Shown: one piece after another, positions 1 through 10,615 of the stretch
How the letters are laid out: each line of letters opens with the position of its first letter
How positions within the stretch are numbered: position 1 is the first letter of the stretch
NCBI RefSeq assembly: GCF_004519295.1
Contig: NZ_SOZH01000006.1
Coordinates: 1-64,000 of the forward strand
Direction: 5' to 3'
DNA from: Cellulosimicrobium funkei
GTDB lineage: Bacteria; Actinomycetota; Actinomycetes; Actinomycetales; Cellulomonadaceae
DNA length: 64,000 bases
Notes under the pieces: model-generated
The model's database searches: none
What the model was told of the DNA's origin: nothing
The model's input: the letters and a program-made list of their open reading frames with translations, nothing else
Program-made: the position numbers and the translations under genes

Positions 1-41
1 TGCCCTGGAGACGGGGTGGGAGAGTAGGACGCCGCCGGACA
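1..41 (+). rRNA. rrf: 5S rRNA, 3' end (partial)
   Basis: The first 41 bases read as the 3' end of an actinobacterial 5S rRNA: the GGGAGAGTAGGACGCCGCC segment is the conserved helix IV/I 3' part, and a strong hairpin follows directly. The rest of the gene, and presumably the 16S-23S genes, lie before the window. Identified by resemblance to known 5S sequences; the exact 3' end is uncertain by one or two bases. Confidence 0.82.
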
Positions 42-51
42 ACCCTTCACC

Positions 52-81
52 GAAGGCCCACCCCACACGGGGTGGGCTTTC
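52..81 (+). terminator. rRNA operon terminator hairpin
   Basis: A 13-bp stem (52-64 with 69-81, one G-T pair) closes an ACAC tetraloop directly after the 5S end. There is no long U-tract, as is usual for high-GC actinobacteria. Confidence 0.75.
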
Positions 82-379
<298 letters not shown>

Positions 380-385
380 TAGAAT
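380..385 (+). promoter_or_regulatory. gatC -10 box, probable leaderless transcript
   Basis: TAGAAT lies 6 nt before the gatC ATG, so transcription should start at or next to the start codon. No ribosome binding site is visible. No convincing -35 is seen. Confidence 0.5.
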
Positions 386-391
386 GGGGGC

Positions 392-688
392 ATGTCCACC
401 ATCTCCCGTGACGAGGTCGCGCGCGTCGCCGCGCTGGCCCGCATCGATCTGCGACCCGAGGAGCTGGACCGGCTCTCCGGCGAGCTCGACGTGATCGTCG
501 ACGCCATCGCCAAGGTCAGCGAGGTCGCGACGCCCGACGTCCCCGCGACGAGCCACCCGATCCCGATGTCGAACGTCTTCCGTGACGACATCCCCGAGCC
601 GCCGCTGCCCGTCGAGGACGTCCTCGCGGGCGCGCCCGCGGCGGAGGACGGCCGGTTCTCCGTACCGCAGATCCTCGGGGAGGAGTGA
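392..688 (+). CDS. gatC: Asp/Glu-tRNA amidotransferase subunit C
   Basis: GatC, 98 aa, the normal family length. It is the small subunit of the GatCAB complex, which converts misacylated Glu-tRNA(Gln) and Asp-tRNA(Asn) to the amidated forms in the cytoplasm; GatC wraps around and stabilises GatA. The N-terminal helix '[17 protein letters not shown]' and the C-terminal '[11 protein letters not shown]' are typical of the family. It is the first gene of gatC-gatA-gatB, with gatA starting 1 nt after its stop. The TAGAAT box 6 nt before the ATG argues for this start and for leaderless translation. Confidence 0.93.
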   Translation: MSTISRDEVARVAALARIDLRPEELDRLSGELDVIVDAIAKVSEVATPDVPATSHPIPMSNVFRDDIPEPPLPVEDVLAGAPAAEDGRFSVPQILGEE

Positions 689-689
689 G

Positions 690-2228
690 ATGACGGACCT
701 GACACGGCTCTCCGCGGCCGAGCTCGCCGAAGGGCTCGAGGCGCGCGACTTCTCGAGCGTCGAGGCCACCCAGGCGCACCTCGACCGGATCGGCGCGGTC
801 GAGGGCGCGGTCAACGCGTTCCTCCACGTCAACACCGACGATGCGCTGGCGACGGCCCGCTCGGTCGACGACCGCCGCGTCGCGGGCGAGCCGGTGCACC
901 GGCTCGCCGGTGTGCCGATCGCGGTCAAGGACGTCGTCGTGACGAAGGGCATGCCGACGACGGCCGGCTCCAAGATCCTCGAGGGCTGGGTGCCGCCGTA
1001 CGACGCGACGCTCGTCGAGAAGATCCGCGCCGCCGGGCTCCCGATCCTCGGCAAGACGAACATGGACGAGTTCGCCATGGGCTCGTCGACCGAGCACTCC
1101 GCGTACGGCAACACCCGCAACCCGTGGGACCTCGACCGGATCCCCGGCGGGTCGGGCGGCGGCTCCGCCGCGGCGGTGGCGGCGTTCGAGGCCCCGCTCG
1201 CGATCGGCACGGACACGGGCGGCTCGATCCGTCAGCCCGGGGCCGTCACCGGCACCGTCGGCGTCAAGCCGACGTACGGCGGCGTCTCCCGGTACGGGCT
1301 CATCGCGATGGCGTCCTCCCTCGACCAGGCGGGCCCCGTCACGCGCACCGTGCTCGACGCCGCGCTGCTGCACGAGCTCATCGGCGGCTACGACCCGCGC
1401 GACTCCACGTCGATCCCCGGCCGCGGGCCGGCGCTCGTCGACGCCGCGGTCCAGGGCGCCACGGGCGACCTCTCGGGCTTGCGCATCGGCGTCGTCAAGG
1501 AGCTCACGGGCGAGGGCTACCAGGAGGGCGTGAGCGCGCGCTTCGCGCAGTCGCTCGACCTCCTGCGCGGGCTCGGCGCCGAGATCGTCGAGGTCTCCTG
1601 CCCGCACTTCGAGTACGCGCTCGGCGCGTACTACCTGATCATGCCGTCGGAGGCGTCGAGCAACCTCGCGAAGTTCGACGGCATGCGCTTCGGCCTGCGC
1701 GTGGAGCCCGAGGAGGGCCCTGTGACCGCGGAGCGCGTCATGGCCGCCACGCGCGGCGCCGGCTTCGGCGACGAGGTGAAGCGCCGCATCATCCTCGGCA
1801 CCTACGCGCTCTCGGCCGGCTACTACGACGCCTACTACGGCAGCGCGCAGAAGGTCCGCACGCTCATCCAGCGGGACTTCGCCGCCGCCTTCGAGCAGGC
1901 GGACGTCCTGGTCTCGCCGACGGCGCCGACCACGGCGTTCCGGTTCGGCGAGAAGCTCGACGACCCGCTCGCGATGTACCTCAACGACGTCGCGACGATC
2001 CCCGCCAACCTCGCGGGGGTCCCCGGGATGTCGGTGCCCTCGGGCCTGTCGGACGACGGCCTGCCCGTCGGGTTCCAGATCCTCGCGCCGGCCAAGGCCG
2101 ACGACCGCATGTACCGGGTGGGCGCCGCGCTCGAGGCCGCCCTGGTCGGCTCGTGGGGCGGACCGCTGCTCGACCGCGCGCCCGCGCTGCCCACGGCCAC
2201 GAACGCACAGGAGGGCCAGGTCGGATGA
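690..2228 (+). CDS. gatA: Asp/Glu-tRNA amidotransferase subunit A
   Basis: GatA, 512 aa, the glutaminase/amidase subunit of GatCAB. It releases ammonia from glutamine for tRNA-dependent amidation. The amidase-signature Ser-cisSer-Lys triad can be placed at Lys80 (GVPIAVKD), Ser155 ([10 protein letters not shown]) and Ser179 ([11 protein letters not shown]), in register with characterised GatA proteins. An open frame extends upstream, but this ATG sits 1 nt after the gatC stop with GGGGAGGAG just before it, so it is the likely start. The 3' end overlaps gatB by ATGA, which implies translational coupling. Confidence 0.95.
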   Translation: MTDLTRLSAAELAEGLEARDFSSVEATQAHLDRIGAVEGAVNAFLHVNTDDALATARSVDDRRVAGEPVHRLAGVPIAVKDVVVTKGMPTTAGSKILEGWVPPYDATLVEKIRAAGLPILGKTNMDEFAMGSSTEHSAYGNTRNPWDLDRIPGGSGGGSAAAVAAFEAPLAIGTDTGGSIRQPGAVTGTVGVKPTYGGVSRYGLIAMASSLDQAGPVTRTVLDAALLHELIGGYDPRDSTSIPGRGPALVDAAVQGATGDLSGLRIGVVKELTGEGYQEGVSARFAQSLDLLRGLGAEIVEVSCPHFEYALGAYYLIMPSEASSNLAKFDGMRFGLRVEPEEGPVTAERVMAATRGAGFGDEVKRRIILGTYALSAGYYDAYYGSAQKVRTLIQRDFAAAFEQADVLVSPTAPTTAFRFGEKLDDPLAMYLNDVATIPANLAGVPGMSVPSGLSDDGLPVGFQILAPAKADDRMYRVGAALEAALVGSWGGPLLDRAPALPTATNAQEGQVG

Positions 2229-3730
2229 CCGCCACGACCGTCGACCTCGTCGACTACGCCGACGCCACGCGCCGCTACGACCCCGTCATCGGGATCGAGG
2301 TGCACGTCGAGCTCGGCACGCTGACCAAGATGTTCTGCCCGGCAGAGGTGAGCTTCGGCGCCGAGCCGAACACCCAGGTGACCCCGGTCTCGCTCGGGCT
2401 TCCCGGTGCTCTGCCGGTCGTCAACGGCAAGGCCGTCGAGTACGCGATCCGCATCGGGCTCGCGCTCAACTGCCAGATCGCCGAGACGTGCCGGTTCGCG
2501 CGCAAGAACTACTTCTACCCGGACGTCCCGAAGAACTTCCAGACGTCCCAGTACGACGAGCCCATCGCCTACGACGGGTGGATCGACGTCGAGCTCGAGG
2601 ACGGGACCGTGTTCCGCGTCGAGATCGAGCGCGCGCACATGGAGGAGGACGCCGGCAAGAACACCCACGTGGGTGGGGCGACCGGCCGCATCCACGGTGC
2701 CGAGTACTCGCTCGTCGACTACAACCGCGCCGGCATCCCGCTCGTCGAGATCGTCACGCGGCCGATCACGGGCGCGGGCGACCGCGCCCCCGAGGTCGCG
2801 CGCGCGTACGTGCAGACGCTGCGCGACATCTTCCGGGCGCTCGACGTGTCCGAGGCGCGCATGGAGCGCGGCAACGTCCGCGCCGACGTGAACCTCTCGC
2901 TGCGCCCGACACCCGAGTCGCCGCTCGGCACGCGCACCGAGACGAAGAACGTCAACTCGTTCCGCTCCGTCGAGCGGGCCGTGCGCTACGAGGTCTCGCG
3001 CCAGGCCGCCGTGCTCGACGCGGGCGGCACTGTGGTCCAGGAGACCCGGCACTGGCACGAGGACACGGGCATCACGACGTCGGGCCGCGTGAAGTCGGAC
3101 GCCGAGGACTACCGGTACTTCCCGGAGCCCGACCTCGTCCCGATCGCGCCGCCGCGCGAGTGGATCGAGGAGATCCGTGCCGGGCTCCCCGAGCTGCCGG
3201 TCGCGCGCCGCCGTCGGCTCCAGGGCGAGTGGGGCTACGCCGACGCCGAGATGCGCGACGTCGTGAACGCGGGCGCGCTCGACCTCATCGAGGCCACCGT
3301 CGCCGCGGGCACCAGCCCGGCCGGAGCGCGTAAGTGGTGGATGGGCGAGCTCGCGCGCCGCGCCAAGCAGGACGAGGTGGCGCTCGAGGCGCTGCCCGTC
3401 ACGCCCGCGCAGATCGCCGCGCTGCAGGGTCTCGTCGACGCGGGCCGGATCAACGACAAGCTCGCGCGCCAGGTGCTCGACGGCGTGCTCGCCGGCGAGG
3501 GGGACCCGGAGGCGGTCGTCACCGCTCGGGGCCTCGAGGTCGTCTCTGACGACGGTGCGCTGCTCGCCGCGATCGACGAGGCGCTCGCCGCGCAGCCGGA
3601 CATCGTGGAGAAGGTCCGGGGCGGGAACCTCGGGCCCGTCGGCGCGATCATCGGCGCCGTGATGAAGGCGACCCGCGGCCAGGCGGACGCGGGCCGCGTG
3701 CGCGAGCTCGTCCTCGAGCGGATCGGCTGA
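2225..3730 (+). CDS. gatB: Asp/Glu-tRNA amidotransferase subunit B
   Basis: GatB, 501 aa, the tRNA-binding and kinase subunit of GatCAB. It activates the misacylated Glu or Asp side chain with ATP before amidation. Visible family features are '[13 protein letters not shown]' at the N-terminus, '[19 protein letters not shown]', and '[19 protein letters not shown]', followed by a C-terminal YqeY-like helical domain from about residue 350. The ATG overlaps the gatA stop (ATGA). The gene is third in gatCAB and complete. Confidence 0.95.
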   Translation: MTATTVDLVDYADATRRYDPVIGIEVHVELGTLTKMFCPAEVSFGAEPNTQVTPVSLGLPGALPVVNGKAVEYAIRIGLALNCQIAETCRFARKNYFYPDVPKNFQTSQYDEPIAYDGWIDVELEDGTVFRVEIERAHMEEDAGKNTHVGGATGRIHGAEYSLVDYNRAGIPLVEIVTRPITGAGDRAPEVARAYVQTLRDIFRALDVSEARMERGNVRADVNLSLRPTPESPLGTRTETKNVNSFRSVERAVRYEVSRQAAVLDAGGTVVQETRHWHEDTGITTSGRVKSDAEDYRYFPEPDLVPIAPPREWIEEIRAGLPELPVARRRRLQGEWGYADAEMRDVVNAGALDLIEATVAAGTSPAGARKWWMGELARRAKQDEVALEALPVTPAQIAALQGLVDAGRINDKLARQVLDGVLAGEGDPEAVVTARGLEVVSDDGALLAAIDEALAAQPDIVEKVRGGNLGPVGAIIGAVMKATRGQADAGRVRELVLERIG

Positions 3731-3735
3731 CCGCC

Positions 3736-4341
3736 GTGACGCGCGGACCGGTCGTCCTGGGGGAGATGGTGCGTCTGCGCCCGATCGAGGCGCGGGACGC
3801 GGACCGCATGTGGGAGTCGCTGCAGGACCCGGAGGCCAACCGGCTCACGGGGACGACGGCGACCTTCACGCGCGACCAGATCGACGAGTGGGTGGCGACC
3901 GTCAGCGACCGGGACGGCCGGTACGACTGGGCCATCACGCCGGGCGCGGTGCGTGACGGGCAGCCGGTGAGCGACGAGCTGATCGGCGAGATCGTGCTCA
4001 ACGACCTCGACGAGCACGCGCGCTCGGCGAACCTGCGGCTCGCGCTGCTCCCGAACTACCGCGGGCGCGGCTACGGTCGTGAGGCCATCTTCGAGGTGCT
4101 GCGGTTCGCGTTCGACGGGTCGACCGACGTGGACGGCGTCCGGCACGAGGGACCGCGCCTGCATCGCGTGAGCCTCGACGTGCTGAGCATCAACCCCCGC
4201 GCCCGGATGCTCTACGAGTCGTTGGGCTTCCGCGAGGAGGGTCGGCTGCGCGACGTCTACCGCGACGGCGACGGGTGGGCGGACGCGACGGTCATGAGCA
4301 TCCTCGAGGACGAGTTCCGGGCGGGCCTCGGCGCGTCCTGA
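3736..4341 (+). CDS. GNAT N-acetyltransferase, RimJ/RimL type
   Basis: A 201-aa single-domain GNAT acetyltransferase using acetyl-CoA. The N-terminus 'VRLRPIEARDADRMWE' is typical of the RimJ/RimL/SpeG-like branch. The acetyl-CoA-binding motif A is 'LPNYRGRGYGREAI' and the C-terminal 'NPRARMLYESLGFREEGRLRD' is the usual motif B region. The substrate cannot be told from sequence: ribosomal protein, antibiotic and amine acetyltransferases share this fold. It starts with GTG 5 nt after gatB and is probably co-transcribed with it, followed by a strong terminator. Confidence 0.85.
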   Translation: MTRGPVVLGEMVRLRPIEARDADRMWESLQDPEANRLTGTTATFTRDQIDEWVATVSDRDGRYDWAITPGAVRDGQPVSDELIGEIVLNDLDEHARSANLRLALLPNYRGRGYGREAIFEVLRFAFDGSTDVDGVRHEGPRLHRVSLDVLSINPRARMLYESLGFREEGRLRDVYRDGDGWADATVMSILEDEFRAGLGAS

Positions 4342-4371
4342 GCCGTCCGCGGGCACGACCGCACGACCGCA

Positions 4372-4407
4372 CGAAGGGCCCGGCAGCATCCGCTGCCGGG
4401 CCCTTCG
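4372..4407 (+). terminator. terminator after gatCAB operon
   Basis: A perfect 15-bp stem (4372-4386 with 4393-4407) and a 6-nt loop. It ends the gatCAB-GNAT unit. Confidence 0.8.
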
Positions 4408-4421
4408 TCGTCCACCGTGGC

Positions 4422-4448
4422 CGGGGTGCTCGGGGTGCTCGGGGTGCT
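4422..4448. repeat. 9-bp tandem repeat, three copies
   Basis: CGGGGTGCT is repeated three times head to tail (4422-4430, 4431-4439, 4440-4448) just upstream of the uraD promoter. A short local tandem repeat with no evident role. Confidence 0.7.
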
Positions 4449-4492
4449 CGGGGCGCGACGCTCGCCGCCCGACCCCTGGAGCGGCACCGTGG

Positions 4493-4521
4493 TTGACATC
4501 ACCCGACCCAGGACGTACATT
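4493..4521 (+). promoter_or_regulatory. uraD operon promoter
   Basis: TTGACA (4493-4498), a 17-nt spacer and TACATT (4516-4521) form a near-consensus housekeeping promoter. The predicted start near 4528 is followed directly by the IclR-type operator. Confidence 0.75.
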
Positions 4522-4554
4522 CATAAGACGGAAACAAACTTCCGAGATGTGGAA
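4520..4554 (+). promoter_or_regulatory. IclR-type operator of uraD operon
   Basis: TTCC-N7-GGAA at 4540-4554, with a weaker TTC/GGAA copy at 4520-4533 about 20 bp upstream. The same site occurs before hyi (14430-14465, matching 'AAAnTTCCG-N5-TGGAATC') and before the malic enzyme gene (7379-7393). It overlaps the initial transcribed region, a repressor position. Binding by the IclR protein at 6486-7298 is inference. Confidence 0.6.
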
Positions 4555-4613
4555 TCCACTCCGAGGGTCGGGCGGTGTGCCGCCCGGCCCGGTCGTCGAG
4601 AGGGAACGCAGCG

Positions 4614-5111
4614 ATGACGCTGGACGAGTTCAACCGGTGGTCGCCGGACGAGGCGCGGGACGCGCTCCTCGCGTGCGCCCACGTGGACCGCTGGGCCGAG
4701 GAGGTCGCGGCCGGGCGCCCGTACGCGACCGTGGAGGACGCCGCCGAGGCGGCGCTCACCGCCGCCGACCCGTGGACGGACGACGAGGTCGACTCCGCGC
4801 TGGCGCGCCACCCCCGGATCGGCGAGCGTGCCGAGGGGGAGGCCGCGGACGCGAGCATGTCGCGCTCCGAGCAGGCCGGCGTCGACACCTCCGACGACGA
4901 CGTGACGCGCCGGCTCGCCGAGGGGAACCGCGCGTACGAGCAGCGGTTCGGCCACGTGTTCCTCGTCCGGGCCGCCGGGCGCAGCGCCGAGGAGATCCTC
5001 GAGCAGCTCACCGAGCGGCTGGGCAACGACGCCGAGACCGAGCGGGCGAACGCCGCCCGCAACCTGCGCGAGATCGCCGCGCTGCGGCTGAAGGGAATGC
5101 TGACGGCATGA
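4614..5111 (+). CDS. uraD: OHCU decarboxylase (ureidoimidazoline decarboxylase)
   Basis: A 165-aa cofactor-free decarboxylase of 2-oxo-4-hydroxy-4-carboxy-5-ureidoimidazoline, giving S-allantoin, the last step of urate breakdown. The signature HPRIGE (His66-Pro67) carries the catalytic histidine, and the family 'Y.ERFGH.FL' motif appears as 'YEQRFGHVFLVRAAGRS'. This ATG follows GAGAGGGAAC at a good distance; an upstream in-frame ATG has no ribosome site. It is first in uraD-uraH-uaz and overlaps uraH by ATGA. Regulation is probably by the operator at 4520-4554. Confidence 0.92.
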   Translation: MTLDEFNRWSPDEARDALLACAHVDRWAEEVAAGRPYATVEDAAEAALTAADPWTDDEVDSALARHPRIGERAEGEAADASMSRSEQAGVDTSDDDVTRRLAEGNRAYEQRFGHVFLVRAAGRSAEEILEQLTERLGNDAETERANAARNLREIAALRLKGMLTA

Positions 5112-5476
5112 GCACCCACGCCAGCCACATCACCACGCACGTACTCGACGCGGCCAGCGGTAGGCCCGCCGAGGGGATCACCGTCCGCCTGGAGGCGGCT
5201 CCGGAGATCGCGGAGGGGACGACGGGGCAGGGCTGGTCCCTGGTGGCGTCCTCCCGCACGAACGACGACGGTCGCGTGCCCCAGCTCGGGCCCGAGACCC
5301 TCGTCCCCGGTACGTACCGGCTCGTGTTCGACACGGCCGAGTACTTCGACCGGCGAGACACCGTGTCCTTCTACCCGGAGGTCGTCATCGTCTTCCGGGT
5401 GGCGAGCGCTGAGCAGCACTACCACGTCCCCGTCCTGCTCAGCCCGTTCGCCTACTCGACCTATCGAGGGAGCTGA
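5108..5476 (+). CDS. uraH: 5-hydroxyisourate hydrolase
   Basis: A 122-aa transthyretin-like HIU hydrolase that opens 5-hydroxyisourate to OHCU. It has the N-terminal 'ITTHVLDAASGRPAEG' motif with His11, the central 'TNDDGR' and the diagnostic C-terminal tetrapeptide YRGS (residues 119-122). The fold is a homotetramer with active sites at the dimer interface. The ATG overlaps the uraD stop, and uaz begins 1 nt after its own stop, so all three urate-degrading enzymes are made together. Confidence 0.94.
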   Translation: MSTHASHITTHVLDAASGRPAEGITVRLEAAPEIAEGTTGQGWSLVASSRTNDDGRVPQLGPETLVPGTYRLVFDTAEYFDRRDTVSFYPEVVIVFRVASAEQHYHVPVLLSPFAYSTYRGS

Positions 5477-5477
5477 C

Positions 5478-6416
5478 ATGAGCACCACCACGACTGCCGA
5501 GCAGTCGGCGGCCACGCAGAGCAGCGGGGCCATCGTCCTGGGCGACAACCAGTGGGGCAAGGCGGAGGTGCGCCTCGTGCGCGTCGACCGCTCCACGCCC
5601 CGCCACGAGATCACGGACGTCAACGTCTCCTCACAGCTGAGGGGCGGGCAGGAGGCCACGCACCGCGAGGGGGACAATTCCCGGTGCGTCGCGACGGACA
5701 CGCAGAAGAACACGATCTACGCGTTCGCCCGCGACGGCGTCGGCGCGATCGAGGACTTCGCGATCCGCCTCGGGCAGCACTTCGTCGAGGACTTCGAGTG
5801 GATCGAGGGCGGGCGCTGGGAGATCGAGCAGTACTCCTGGAACCGCATCGAGACCTCGGACGGCGAGCACGACCACGCGTTCGTCCGCAACAACCAGGAG
5901 ACGCGCACCACGGTCGTGCAGCGCGACGGCGACGAGGTCTTCGTCGTCTCGGGCCTCACGGACCTTGTCGTCCTCAAGTCGACGGGCTCGGAGTTCCACG
6001 GGTTCCCCCGCGACCGCTACACGACGCTCGTCGAGACGGACGACCGCATCCTCGCGACGTCGGTCACCTCGCGCTGGCGCTACACGACCACGGACGTCGA
6101 CTTCGACGCGGTGTACGCGAAGGTCCGCGCGATCCAGCTCGAGGCGTTCGCGACGACGCACTCGCTCGCGCTCCAGCAGACGCTCTTCGCGATGGGCAAG
6201 GCCGTCCTGGAGGCCGTCCCGGAGATCGCGGAGATCAAGTTCTCGATGCCGAACAAGCACCACTTCCTCGTGGACCTGGCGCCGTTCGGCCTCGACAACC
6301 CGAACGAGGTCTTCTACGCGGCCGACCGCCCGTACGGTCTCATCGAGGCGACCGTCCTGCGTGAGGACGTCCCGGCCGAGCCGCGCGCCTGGGCGACCGT
6401 CACCGGGTTCTGCTGA
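5478..6416 (+). CDS. uaz: urate oxidase (factor-independent urate hydroxylase)
   Basis: A 312-aa cofactor-free uricase that oxidises urate to 5-hydroxyisourate with O2. The protein is a two-T-fold monomer of a tetramer. Visible family segments include 'NQWGKAEVRLVR' with the active-site lysine near residue 30, 'ATDTQKNTIYAFAR' with the partner threonine, and 'FSMPNKHHFLVDLAPFGL' near the C-terminus. The N-terminal 18 residues are a variable Thr/Ala/Ser extension. GAGGGAG lies before the ATG. It is the last gene of the operon and is followed by a bidirectional hairpin shared with the convergent iclR gene. Confidence 0.94.
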   Translation: MSTTTTAEQSAATQSSGAIVLGDNQWGKAEVRLVRVDRSTPRHEITDVNVSSQLRGGQEATHREGDNSRCVATDTQKNTIYAFARDGVGAIEDFAIRLGQHFVEDFEWIEGGRWEIEQYSWNRIETSDGEHDHAFVRNNQETRTTVVQRDGDEVFVVSGLTDLVVLKSTGSEFHGFPRDRYTTLVETDDRILATSVTSRWRYTTTDVDFDAVYAKVRAIQLEAFATTHSLALQQTLFAMGKAVLEAVPEIAEIKFSMPNKHHFLVDLAPFGLDNPNEVFYAADRPYGLIEATVLREDVPAEPRAWATVTGFC

Positions 6417-6435
6417 GCCGACATGACGGACGGAC

Positions 6436-6480
6436 GCGCCCTGCCGGGCCGCGGAGTACCCGCGGCCGGGCAGGGTGCGC
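6436..6480. terminator. bidirectional terminator between uaz and iclR
   Basis: An imperfect stem of about 18 bp (6436-6454 with 6460-6480) sits between two convergent genes and can serve both strands. Confidence 0.65.
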
Positions 6481-6485
6481 CCATC

Positions 6486-7298
6486 TCAGGGCGCCGCGGT
6501 GATGAGCTCGCGCGTGAGCTCGCTCGCGACGCGGTGCAGCACCGGGACCGCGTGCTCGCCGAACTCGTACGTCACGCGGGCCGCGGGCCCGGAGACGGAC
6601 AGCGCGGTGGGGGTCGGGGCGTCGGGCACCGCGACGGCGAAGCAGCGCACGCCGAGCTCCTGCTCGCCGTCGTCGATCGCGTACCCGCGCTCGCGGGTCG
6701 CGGCGAGCTCCGCGAGGAGCGCGTCGACGTCGGTGATCGACTGGTCCGTCGCGGGGGGCATGCCGACGCGGCCCATGATCTCGCGCACCGTCTGGTCAGG
6801 GAGCTGGGCGAGGACCGCCTTGCCGACGCCCGTGCAGTGCGTGTAGACGCGCCGTCCGACCTCGGTGAACATGCGCATCGAGTGGCTCGACGACGCCTGG
6901 GCGACGTAGACCGCCATGTCGCGGTCGATCATCGCGAGGTTCGCCGACTCGCCGAGGTCGTGGGCGAGGCGCTCCAGGTAGGGGCGCGCACCGGCGCCGA
7001 GCTGGCGGCCCGCCGACTCGCCGAGCCGGATGAGGCGCGGGCCGAGGGTGTACCGCCGCGACGGCGTCTGGCGCACGTAGCCCTGGGCGAGCAGCGTGCG
7101 CAGCAGGCGGTGGATCGTGGGCAGGGGGAGCCCCGCGTGCTGCGCGAGCTCGCTCAGGCCGGACTCCCCGCCGAAGTCGGCGAGCAGCTCGAGCAGCTCG
7201 ATCGCGCGGTCCACGGACTGCACGCCCCCGGCCGGCTTCGCCGTCCGCGTGCCCGGCGCGGTCTCCGTCGGCTCCGTCGCCGCCGGTGTCTCGGCCAT
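6486..7298 (-). CDS. IclR-family regulator of ureide/glyoxylate genes (AllR-like)
   Basis: A 270-aa IclR-type regulator. The winged HTH spans about residues 25-90 ('QSVDRAIELLELLAD', 'LPLPTIHRLLRTLLAQGYV', 'RYTLGPRLIRLGE'), followed by the effector-binding domain with 'THCTGVGKAVLAQLP' and 'RGYAIDDGEQELGVRCFAVAV'. In E. coli and Streptomyces the AllR proteins of this family repress allantoin and glyoxylate genes; position and shared operators point to the same job here. The start at 7298 is chosen because AGGAG lies 9 nt upstream; an in-frame start 15 codons earlier lacks one. It is divergent from the malic enzyme operon. Confidence 0.85.
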   Translation of the reverse strand: MAETPAATEPTETAPGTRTAKPAGGVQSVDRAIELLELLADFGGESGLSELAQHAGLPLPTIHRLLRTLLAQGYVRQTPSRRYTLGPRLIRLGESAGRQLGAGARPYLERLAHDLGESANLAMIDRDMAVYVAQASSSHSMRMFTEVGRRVYTHCTGVGKAVLAQLPDQTVREIMGRVGMPPATDQSITDVDALLAELAATRERGYAIDDGEQELGVRCFAVAVPDAPTPTALSVSGPAARVTYEFGEHAVPVLHRVASELTRELITAAP

Positions 7299-7354
7299 CT
7301 CACCATCTCCTGTCCACCAGGTGCCGCCCGACGGCGGGCGCACCTCGCCTGAGC

Positions 7355-7393
7355 AGTGCGGGAACCTCCCGCACTCCCTTCCGCATCACGGAA
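7355..7393 (+). promoter_or_regulatory. operator pair between iclR and malic enzyme
   Basis: TTCC-N7-GGAA at 7379-7393, matching the sites before uraD and hyi. Twenty-one bp away centre to centre lies a perfect 9-bp inverted repeat (7355-7363 with 7367-7375). The site is 35 nt before the malic enzyme start and 81 nt before iclR, so it could control both and give autoregulation. Confidence 0.55.
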
Positions 7394-7427
7394 GACACGC
7401 ATCAGCATACGAGAAGAAGGAACGAAC

Positions 7428-8924
7428 ATGACGTCCGAGACGAAGGCCCCGGAGACGCAGGCCGCGACGGCGAAGAACGCCGCGACCAGCCCGAGCTACT
7501 CCATCACGCTGCGCGTCGAGGCCCCCAGCGGTCACCGCACGGCGAGCGACCTCGTCGCGGCCGTGAGCGCGACGGGTGCCGCGATCACGGGCGTCGACGT
7601 CTCGGAGTCGGGCGCCGACCGCCTCGTCGTCGACATCACGGCCGACACCGTCGACGCCGCGCACGTGGAGCAGATCCGGGACGCGCTGAGCGCGCTCGAC
7701 GGCCTCACCGTGCGGCACGTGAGCGACGCGACGTTCCTCATGCACCTCGGCGGCAAGCTCGAGGTCAACCCCAAGGTGCCGCTGCGCCACCGCGCCGACC
7801 TGGCCCGTGCCTACACGCCGGGCGTGGCGCGCGTGTGCCTCGCCATCGCGGAGCGGCCCGAGGACGCGCGCCGTCTGACGGTCAAGCGCAACACGGTCGC
7901 GGTCGTGACCGACGGCACCGCCGTCCTCGGCCTGGGCGACATCGGTCCCGCCGCGGCCCTCCCCGTCATGGAGGGCAAGGCCGCGCTGTTCAAGCAGTTC
8001 GCGGGCGTCGACGCCTGGCCGGTGTGCCTCGACACGACCGACACCGAGGAGATCATCCGCACGGTGAAGGCCATCGCGCCCGTGTACGGCGGGATCAACC
8101 TCGAGGACATCTCCGCGCCCCGCTGCTTCGAGATCGAGCGCCGCCTGCGCGAGGAGCTCGACATCCCCGTGTTCCACGACGACCAGCACGGCACGGCGAT
8201 CGTCGTGCTCGCGGCGCTGACGAACGCGCTGCGCGTGGTGGGCAAGGCCATCGAGGACGTGCGCATCGTCGTCTCCGGTGTCGGCGCGGCGGGCAACGCG
8301 ATCATCGCGCTGCTCCAGGGCCAGGGCGCGGGCAACATCGTCGCGTTCGACCGCCAGGGCGCGATCCACCCCGGCGCGAGCCTCACCGACGAGCACCGCC
8401 GCCGCCTGGCGGAGACGACCAACCCCGAGGGTTTCACGGGCACGCTGCGCGAGGGCCTGGCCGGTGCCGACGTCTTCATCGGCGTCTCGGGGCCGAACAT
8501 CCTCACGGGCGACGACGTGGCCACCATGGCCGACGACGCGATCGTCTTCGCGCTGGCGAACCCCACGCCGGAGGTCGACCCGATCGCCGCGGCGCAGCAC
8601 GCGACGGTCGTCGCCACGGGCCGGAGCGACTACCCGAACCAGATCAACAACGTGCTCGCCTTCCCGGGCCTCTTCCGAGGCCTGCTGGACGTCGGCGCGA
8701 GCGAGATCACCGACGAGATGCTGCGCGCCGCGGCCGTCGCGATCGCCGACGCGGTCGCGCCCGAGGAGCTCAGCGCGAGCTACATCGTCCCGAGCGTCTT
8801 CGAGCCGGCCGTCTCCGCGGCCGTCGCGCGCGCCGTCGCCGAGGTCGCGGAGCGCGACCGCGCGGGCCAGGCTCAGGAGAGCAGCACGTCGGGCTACCAC
8901 GTCGGGTCGGCAGCCCGGTCCTGA
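7428..8924 (+). CDS. NAD-type malic enzyme with N-terminal ACT domain
   Basis: A 498-aa malate dehydrogenase (oxaloacetate-decarboxylating), malate to pyruvate plus CO2. Residues 20-105 form an ACT-like regulatory domain ('YSITLRVEAPSGHRTASD'). The catalytic part has 'ARAYTPGVARVC' with the active Tyr, 'MEGKAALFKQF' with the active Lys, the metal site 'VFHDDQHGTA' and a Rossmann 'SGVGAAGNA' region. ACT-malic enzyme fusions are common in actinobacteria. As first gene of the aceB operon it completes glyoxylate to malate to pyruvate. The ATG has AAGAAGGA upstream and the operator at 7379-7393. Confidence 0.9.
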   Translation: MTSETKAPETQAATAKNAATSPSYSITLRVEAPSGHRTASDLVAAVSATGAAITGVDVSESGADRLVVDITADTVDAAHVEQIRDALSALDGLTVRHVSDATFLMHLGGKLEVNPKVPLRHRADLARAYTPGVARVCLAIAERPEDARRLTVKRNTVAVVTDGTAVLGLGDIGPAAALPVMEGKAALFKQFAGVDAWPVCLDTTDTEEIIRTVKAIAPVYGGINLEDISAPRCFEIERRLREELDIPVFHDDQHGTAIVVLAALTNALRVVGKAIEDVRIVVSGVGAAGNAIIALLQGQGAGNIVAFDRQGAIHPGASLTDEHRRRLAETTNPEGFTGTLREGLAGADVFIGVSGPNILTGDDVATMADDAIVFALANPTPEVDPIAAAQHATVVATGRSDYPNQINNVLAFPGLFRGLLDVGASEITDEMLRAAAVAIADAVAPEELSASYIVPSVFEPAVSAAVARAVAEVAERDRAGQAQESSTSGYHVGSAARS

Positions 8925-8968
8925 CGCACCCTCGTCAGCCCGGACCGCCCCGCAGAAAGGACACCACC

Positions 8969-10614
<1,646 letters not shown>

Positions 10615-10615
<1 letters not shown>

